Assembly (NCBI GenBank): GCA_003999685.1
Contig: CP021227.1
Coordinates: 434,001-498,000 of the forward strand
From: Taiwanofungus camphoratus
Taxonomy: Eukaryota; Basidiomycota; Agaricomycetes; Polyporales; Taiwanofungaceae
Length of the DNA stretch: 64,000 nucleotides
Direction: 5' to 3'
Shown: positions 58,431-64,000 of the stretch, piece after piece
Position numbering within the stretch: the first letter of the stretch is position 1
Layout of the letters: each line of letters begins with the position of its first letter
Notes under the pieces: generated by a model
Database searches by the model: none
What the model saw: only the letters and a program-made list of their open reading frames with translations
Told to the model about the DNA's origin: nothing
Position numbers and translations under genes: made by a program

Positions 58431-59371
58431 CGTATTGCCGTGACGAGTGGGTCGTTTCGGCCGTCAGGCTTCCGACTAAAGATTTCAGGAGACGAAAGCC
58501 CAAGTCAAAGGATATTAAATTGCTTGGCCGATGGTGTTAACGTTCATCTCCAGTATTTATACAAAGTAATTTATTCCAGTTTTTTCTATAGCCCGTGATT
58601 GTTACCCTTCCGGTGACTTGATGGTACTCAATACTTACATGCTTACAAGAAAGGGGTTGGGTTGGCACAATGTCATGGACCAACTCTGTGAGAACGTCCT
58701 CGTTCCAACGCAGAGGCGCTGATTGTGCTTGTGACCAGTTCCTGAACACGGAGGTTAGACCCAGCTTGAAGTTAGACCAATTGTAGTGTTGTTGGCAGAC
58801 TGCTGCCATTCAGCCCATTCCGGTCCGCTGGCCATTTCTACCACCCCGGCAATTCAGTTGCCTGGTACTTTGCAGAAGTTTGCCTTCCCGACACTAACCG
58901 ATAGTCTTTTTTTGCTTCACCGGGTTTAGCTAACCGATAGCCACCAGCCGCGGTTCAGTGTTCAGGATACGATCTGAATAAATTCACACATGTCCTTTGA
59001 TAGACCTGAGCGAAATGAAGCATGCACATGCTACATTTCAGCAGCTCAAAATTTGGTGGATTCAGCTGAGGCATTCTTGGTGCGCTATGAGTGCTAAATA
59101 CGACACAAAAGACTACATGTAGGGCTACAAGACTATCTACATGGCAGCTGACGTGCCAGTGCGTGGAAGGACGTACGTCCTCACACAAGCAACACCTTTG
59201 TACCACGCCCTGGCGTATTCCTTTAAACCGAGTGGATGGCCAGTGAATGGAGCCCTGGCAATGTGGCACAATGAGAGCAAGCCGTGGAGGCTGTGAATCG
59301 CGCGCGTCTATATGGACACGAAAATAGCATGAAGTGCACGTCAGGGGGGTCAACGACGGACCATGTGTGTA
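58431..59371. other. Spacer between convergent kinases B and A (right arm)
   Basis: Inverted counterpart of 37239-38178, noticeably more diverged than the kinase A body. Short frames on minus at 58537-59353 are partly mirrored in the other arm, but the frames are not kept. Confidence 0.55.
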
Positions 59372-62043
59372 TTATGCCATTTTCCCAAGACAATTCATGA
59401 ACATTTCATACGTGATCAAGTCCCTGGACTGGGCCTTCAGTTGTATGATCTCGGCGTTTATGGCATCTCTCCATTGCAAATCTTTAAGCGCTACTGCGGC
59501 CGCGCGATTGCTCCGCAGAGTCTCTATCAGTTGGTTTCGGATGGCGATATTATTGAATCTGGTATATAGAGGCAAGAGCCACCTCTGCACAAGCTCTTGG
59601 TAGTCCGAGTGCGAGTGGACAAACATGGCATAGAAGATATCAATGCTGCGAAAGAAATTCCTCTTGCTGTCACCGATTTTTTCCAATCGAGGCTGTTCCC
59701 AGGCCGTGAGGTGCCCAAACTTATGGTTGACAGGATCGAACACAGCGCACACCCATGCGAGAACAAAGAAGAACGATTCCAGATCGTGACGGTAGACATG
59801 CAGAGGCGTCCTCGATGCAGAAAGCAAGTCAAGCGCCATGAACGGGCCCGTGCCGATGCGATATCTAGGACGCTTTGAAGGCTGCTCGGCTGTTCCCACC
59901 TTCTTCGAGGCGGCGTTGTGTGTTCCTTCCTGCTTGCTGCCGGACTCGGGCACAGCTGCCTTCTGCACGTCCGACTTTGCATTCTTTTCAGACAAACTTT
60001 TGTCAGGCTGATCCCGACTTGTGGGTGAACAAATAGGAGCCGCTGTATCTTCGTCGTCCTCTTCTTCTTCCTCTTCTTTCGCAACCTCCTCTTCTGTCGG
60101 TTTCATCATCGCCAGGTCCCAGTCACATAGTACCCCCATAGCACGATTGTCGTTGCCTCCTCTGTAGAACATGATGTTGTTCGCGCTCACGTCACGATGC
60201 AAAACCCCTGCCGTCTCCCACACCCAATGATGAGCTACCACAACCACAACCATCCGTCAACACAAATGTAATGGCGGACATCAGAAACGAGCTCACCGCG
60301 TACAACATCGACGAACACCAGTTTGAACTCGTCGACGCCGTTAACAAGGTGCAGCGGCTCGTAACGCTTCATGACCATCAGCCGAAACACGCGTTCGTCG
60401 AATGGCGAAAGATCCTCCATACGAGCTCTGGGAAGGCCCATTTCGGCCATGGTACCGGTCAACGAGCACTTCATGTCGACTACGTGGTCGAGGTACTGCG
60501 GTGCGTGTTCCTTGAGCTTGCACCGGATGATCCGAGCAAAGTTATCCTCTGCTTCACGCTCGGCAGACGGCCATGCCAGCTTCGCCACTAGATCCTCCCG
60601 TCCAAATAACTTCGCAGAAGTGCCCGTCGTCTTCACAGGCACTATCGTCGTGCCTCGACCAACAGCACCAAAATCAGTGGCCACCTTCCTTTCGTTGTCG
60701 ATCAAAATTTTCAATTTTGGAAGAGGTTCCTTGGACAGGTTCAAGGCGAGTCCGTCCTCTAGTTCAAGCTTCACACCCATGTAACTGTCGTAAGCCGTCG
60801 TCGGAAACTTCACAAACGGACAGATGCCCATTCGTAAGTGATCGGCGAACGTGATGGCTGCAACAGAAAGAAGCAGCAAGTGCGGTTCTTCACGAAAGTC
60901 AAATGCTTCGGACTGTACGATACCCATCCGATCACCATACCACAATTTCACAGTGGTATTTTCGACCATGAAGCCGGTGGCATAAGACCGCACACCGTGA
61001 GACATGATCTCGTTCATGTACTTGGCAGATTGTACTTCGTTTTCCGTGAGCACTCGTTTCGCAATGTGGTCCACTGGTGAGCTGACATGGTCATTCGAAC
61101 GAGACCGCTTTGCTGGTGGTTCGACTCCAGCTTCTTGATCAGCGGCCGGTTGTTTCTTTCGTTTTATTCCGTGGGAAGACCGTAGCGGCTGTAATACAAG
61201 CTATCAGAACTCTTGCCATACCATACCATACCATACCATAATAAAATTATACCTGATCAAAGGCGTCTTTGGAGATCAGGACATCTGTACTGCGCGCGAG
61301 AGGTTCTTCTTCGTCCTTCTTGACCTCAATATAGCCCAGATGCCAACCCCAGTGTTTGTGCTGCCATCCTCTCGGTGTACTCCACGCTAAGTCTGGCTTG
61401 AGCGTGCTCAAGTTCCCTCGCGTCTCCGTGTCTTGCATGTTCACGAATACCGACCGCACTCTACACATACGTCGAGCATCCGAGAATGGATTTCCTTCTT
61501 GGAAATGGCCGGAAACCACTTGCCGCCGCAGATGTTCCAGAATATTTTGCAAGTAAGGATAGCTCAATCTCTCCGGGGATTGCAAATAGGAGTTCATAGC
61601 TCCGACAGGGAGCGAGTAGCTCTGCAGTCCTGACAGCACTGGCATGTCCTTCGGAGTAAAGTCCCAGACGGTGCGAATAAATTCATGGACTGGCAGTCCA
61701 CGATGAATCTTGTCTACGAATTCGGTCTAAACGTATTCCTTGACAGCGCCATCATATATCAAGCCATTTTTTCCAATCACATTATGGATGGCCCTGGACT
61801 TGAGCGGTGTATGCTGCAGTGCAGAGCCTGTGCAGTGACCGCTAAATTGAGATTTCCGAAAACATGGAATTACTGTCACATACCTGCTGAATGTCGGTTA
61901 CGTTTAGGTGTTCGAGGGCAAGGTGTGCCATCAGGCGTCGAATGACATTGTGCGACTATCGGTGGAGGGAAGTGAGGCGGAAGAGGGGGTACTTGGTCGT
62001 TGGCCTCAGCCAATTCGGCGCTCGTGTACTGAGTCTGAGACAT
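59372..62043 (-). pseudogene. FunK1-type protein kinase A, copy 3 (one nonsense codon)
   Basis: Exons on minus: 62043-61884, 61827-61253, 61188-60297 and 60234-59372, with introns of 56, 64 and 62 nt identical in place and size to copy 2. Catalytic HRDVSANN and DWD motifs are intact. A TAG at 61729-61727 (codon 87) replaces the CAG Gln codon of copies 1 and 2, a C-to-T change before A. Everything else stays open, so decay is recent or the site needs checking. The last 95 residues differ strongly from copy 2, although the first 730 are almost the same. Confidence 0.88.
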
Positions 62044-63401
62044 TGTAGTGTAGTAACAGAAATCGGAGGGTAGTTCACGGTAGCGGATCCAAAAGGGGTA
62101 AAATGAGGTCAGCCTTGATGTCTTGTCCTTCTAAGTAGCCGGTATGGCAGTCAAAGCTTGTGTGGCCAGGTCAAGATGTGGCCCGCGGTGGCGATAGACG
62201 CGTCTCTGGGCGGAGAACAATGCGACACGATATTCACGTGATCGCGTCACGTTTGTATCCCAGCAGGTTTGTTCACCTACACTTGCTAGAACCACCTCGT
62301 TCTCGATGTAACCTCACACACCTCCTCAGAGAGATCGACATCCAAATCCAAAATCGGCTCACCAAGATGCCCAAATCGAATTGATCTCTCCCCAGGCTTT
62401 CCGCATTTCGCCTCTGTTCGAGTTGGCACCTCTTCATGCAAGTTGCTCAGCCGTCATGCTCTGTAAAAAAGGATAGTCAACCTAGTCACAAATCTAGTCC
62501 CCAAATTGTACCAATGGACTAGCTAGTCATTTTTCTCAACCGCATCTATCCAAATTTGGAGAAAACAGTCATGCATCAAGGTGTAGTCGATTCAAGCGAC
62601 TAATGCGTGACTATGCTCCCTGATTTAGTCACGATAATAGTCTCCTAGCGCAATTTGGGGACTACGGTTAACTATCCTTTTTTACAGAGTGTCATGTAGC
62701 ACAGGATCAATGACAACGACAAAACACAATTGATGCACGAATCAGTGCTAAGTACTACGGAGCTACCTCAGTTGAGAGCACGGTATGGAATGTTGACTAT
62801 ATCATGGTTAAACGCAGTCGATGGCCCCATTCGTGAGTTGTCAAAGATCTCCTCCGGGCAACCGTTTAGTATGAAAAGAAGTCGCTACGTCGGGAACATG
62901 CCTGAGAACATGCTATCGCTGCCACCATTCCGACTACTGGCGTCTCCGCCGTCATACAATGACGAATATCAGGGACATATCACAGGTCGGTTTTCGTGTC
63001 ATTTGTATGATAGCCCTGCTATTGCAGACCGCCAGGAAGGTGGCTCGCATATTTTGTGTCAAGGAAGATCACTCCCGGTGCGCGGGGCGCTCTTCACGAT
63101 CGCTTTGCACTCTACATGTATGCTGGATGAGGTTATCGATGACTTGTCGCATCGGAACTAGTGGAACTGGCCCGAATGACCGATCATCGTAGTCGATGGT
63201 CTAATTTTGTTTCATTAATAGGCTTGAGCTTCAATTCGCCAGGTTTCCCCACCGCGTCCTTGACTGATTGTCCTGAGATGGTCCTTGGACTCGTTCATTG
63301 AAGACATCCCGCACGACCTTCTTGAAGCGCGGTGGGTTTTCCCTGCTATAGTCGTGCCCGCGTGCACTCCACAGACACGCTATGGCACAGGACCCCATCA
63401 C
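62044..63401. other. Spacer upstream of kinase A copy 3; part of the direct repeat
   Basis: Near-identical to 926-2043 apart from the 231-bp insertion at 62459-62689 and small indels. The frame at 62730-63161 is interrupted in the left copy, so it is not supported as a gene. Confidence 0.55.
62459..62689. mobile_element. 231-bp MITE-like insertion
   Basis: Inverted ends CTCTGTAAAAAAGGATAGT and its complement are perfect for 19 bp, then imperfect. GTCATG lies on both sides (62453-62458 and 62691-62696), with one extra T on the right. The left direct repeat (around 1336) has the empty site. No coding frame. Superfamily uncertain; hAT-like or Tc1-like are both possible. Confidence 0.85.
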
Positions 63402-63603
63402 GGCCCCAGCGGACTGTCTATGGGCATAATGAAGTATTGGGACGACCGGCTCGTGCGATTTGTGTGCTGTGAGCGCAAGCAGGGCGGCGGCCAGGGTGGC
63501 CAGGGCGCGAACCCGTTGAGAATAGTCATTTAGGGTGTAGTGCTCGAGGCGACAGGCGACGACGGGCTCGAGGGTACGGCAGAGGAAGGCGCATGTCGAT
63601 GTT
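63402..63603 (+). pseudogene. DUF1769 last-exon relic (right copy)
   Basis: Sister of 2044-2246, with the same MKYWD and VRFVCCER remnants and a further in-frame stop. Fragment only. Confidence 0.78.
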
Positions 63604-64000
63604 GCTAGACCGGTGAGGTATCAACGCCGTAATGATACGACTTGCCTGCATATCTCGCCGACTGTCAAATTGTGGCAATCAAACCCCTGCCCGGGTGAGT
63701 AAATAATGTCTTGACGTTGAACCGAGATAATTGTAAAGCAAACGATTTCGCTATGATGTGAAGAATTGCCTGTAGTTACGTATATCACGCTGATTAGCCA
63801 AGATACACGCCGCTTAGGACGAACGCACGAAGAGTCTTGTACGTAAATGCAACTAACTGTACACCACACTGACAACACGCACTGTCACGCCGCTGCATGC
63901 AATACAGCCCAGCACTACCGCCCGCTTCGTCACCTTGCCTGAGGCTGTAACTCCTCTGTCTTGAGGCAGATCTTGTTTTTAGGCCAGTCAAACTGATAAA
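63604..64000. other. End of direct repeat, continuing past the window
   Basis: Matches 2247-2644. No gene recognised. By analogy with copy 1, another kinase B may follow to the right. Confidence 0.5.

Larger units (their letters stand above)
45391..62429 (-). repeat. Right arm of the large inverted duplication (with LINE composite inside)
   Basis: Inverted homologue of 34180-41870. It contains the truncated DUF1769 copy, then the 9.5-kb LINE insertion, decayed kinase B and decayed kinase A. The 3.5-kb single-copy spacer between the arms is 41871-45390. Confidence 0.88.
61119..64000 (+). repeat. Right unit of a direct segmental repeat
   Basis: Matches 1-2644. The difference in length is mostly the 231-bp insertion at 62459-62689. 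Confidence 0.9.

Noticed and set aside
62730-63161. 143-codon frame as a gene
   Set aside because: Interrupted in the near-identical left repeat and without recognisable features.
1-64000. A bacterial-style defence, toxin or biosynthetic gene cluster
   Set aside because: No genes for such systems; the content is fungal kinases, relics and transposons. The GH5 and FAD/BBE genes are both broken and far apart, so no cluster is claimed.
1-64000. tRNA or rRNA genes
   Set aside because: No cloverleaf or rRNA segment was noticed by eye; a covariance-model search would be needed to exclude tRNAs.

Overview
The window looks like a repeat-rich, subtelomere-like or accessory region of a basidiomycete (probably Agaricomycetes) genome. 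The evidence is compact multi-exon genes with 50-130 nt GT-AG introns, three pairs of FunK1-type fungal protein kinases, a DUF1769 gene, a DUF7729-type gene, a berberine-bridge-like FAD oxidoreductase, a GH5 glycoside hydrolase, chromodomain Ty3 elements and a Tad/jockey-like LINE with RNase H. No prokaryotic genes, CRISPR array or rRNA were seen. All calls are from reading the sequence; no database was searched.

Layout, left to right. 1-5649: FunK1 copy 1 (kinase A on minus, cut by the window edge; a DUF1769 tail relic; kinase B on plus with a frameshift). 6739-8481: decayed secreted GH5 on minus. 8482-10040: unrecognised. 10041-12985: Tc1/mariner remnant whose right inverted repeat was split by a 1.6-kb non-coding element (R0). 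13292-15525: another R element carrying a solo LTR. 15671-33831: one FAD/BBE oxidoreductase gene broken apart by an 8.3-kb Ty3 element, a solo LTR, a foldback repeat and a young 7.1-kb Ty3 chromovirus. 34180-62429: a large inverted duplication. Its left arm (34180-41870) holds intact kinase A, intact kinase B and the 3' part of an intact DUF1769 gene. The spacer (41871-45390) holds the DUF1769 5' exons and an intact DUF7729-type gene. The right arm (45391-62429) holds a truncated DUF1769 copy and decayed kinases B and A. The right arm was later entered by a 9.5-kb LINE composite (46163-55636) bounded by a 15-bp target-site duplication and itself loaded with two R elements and two solo LTRs. 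61119-64000 is also a direct repeat of 1-2644.

Only four host genes look intact: kinase A (34564-37238), kinase B (38179-40634), DUF1769 (41268-42346) and DUF7729-type (43150-44684). All lie in or beside the left arm. The other host genes are copies or relics at different stages of decay, so the locus reads as a FunK1 birth-and-death cluster that collects transposons.

The main unusual points are the inverted duplication with its datable insertions, an abrupt identity change inside kinase A that suggests gene conversion, the non-coding R family with 4-bp target duplications, a zinc-knuckle reading frame after the integrase in both Ty3 elements, and a long hairpin in the LINE 3' region whose centre copies the element's own 5' end.
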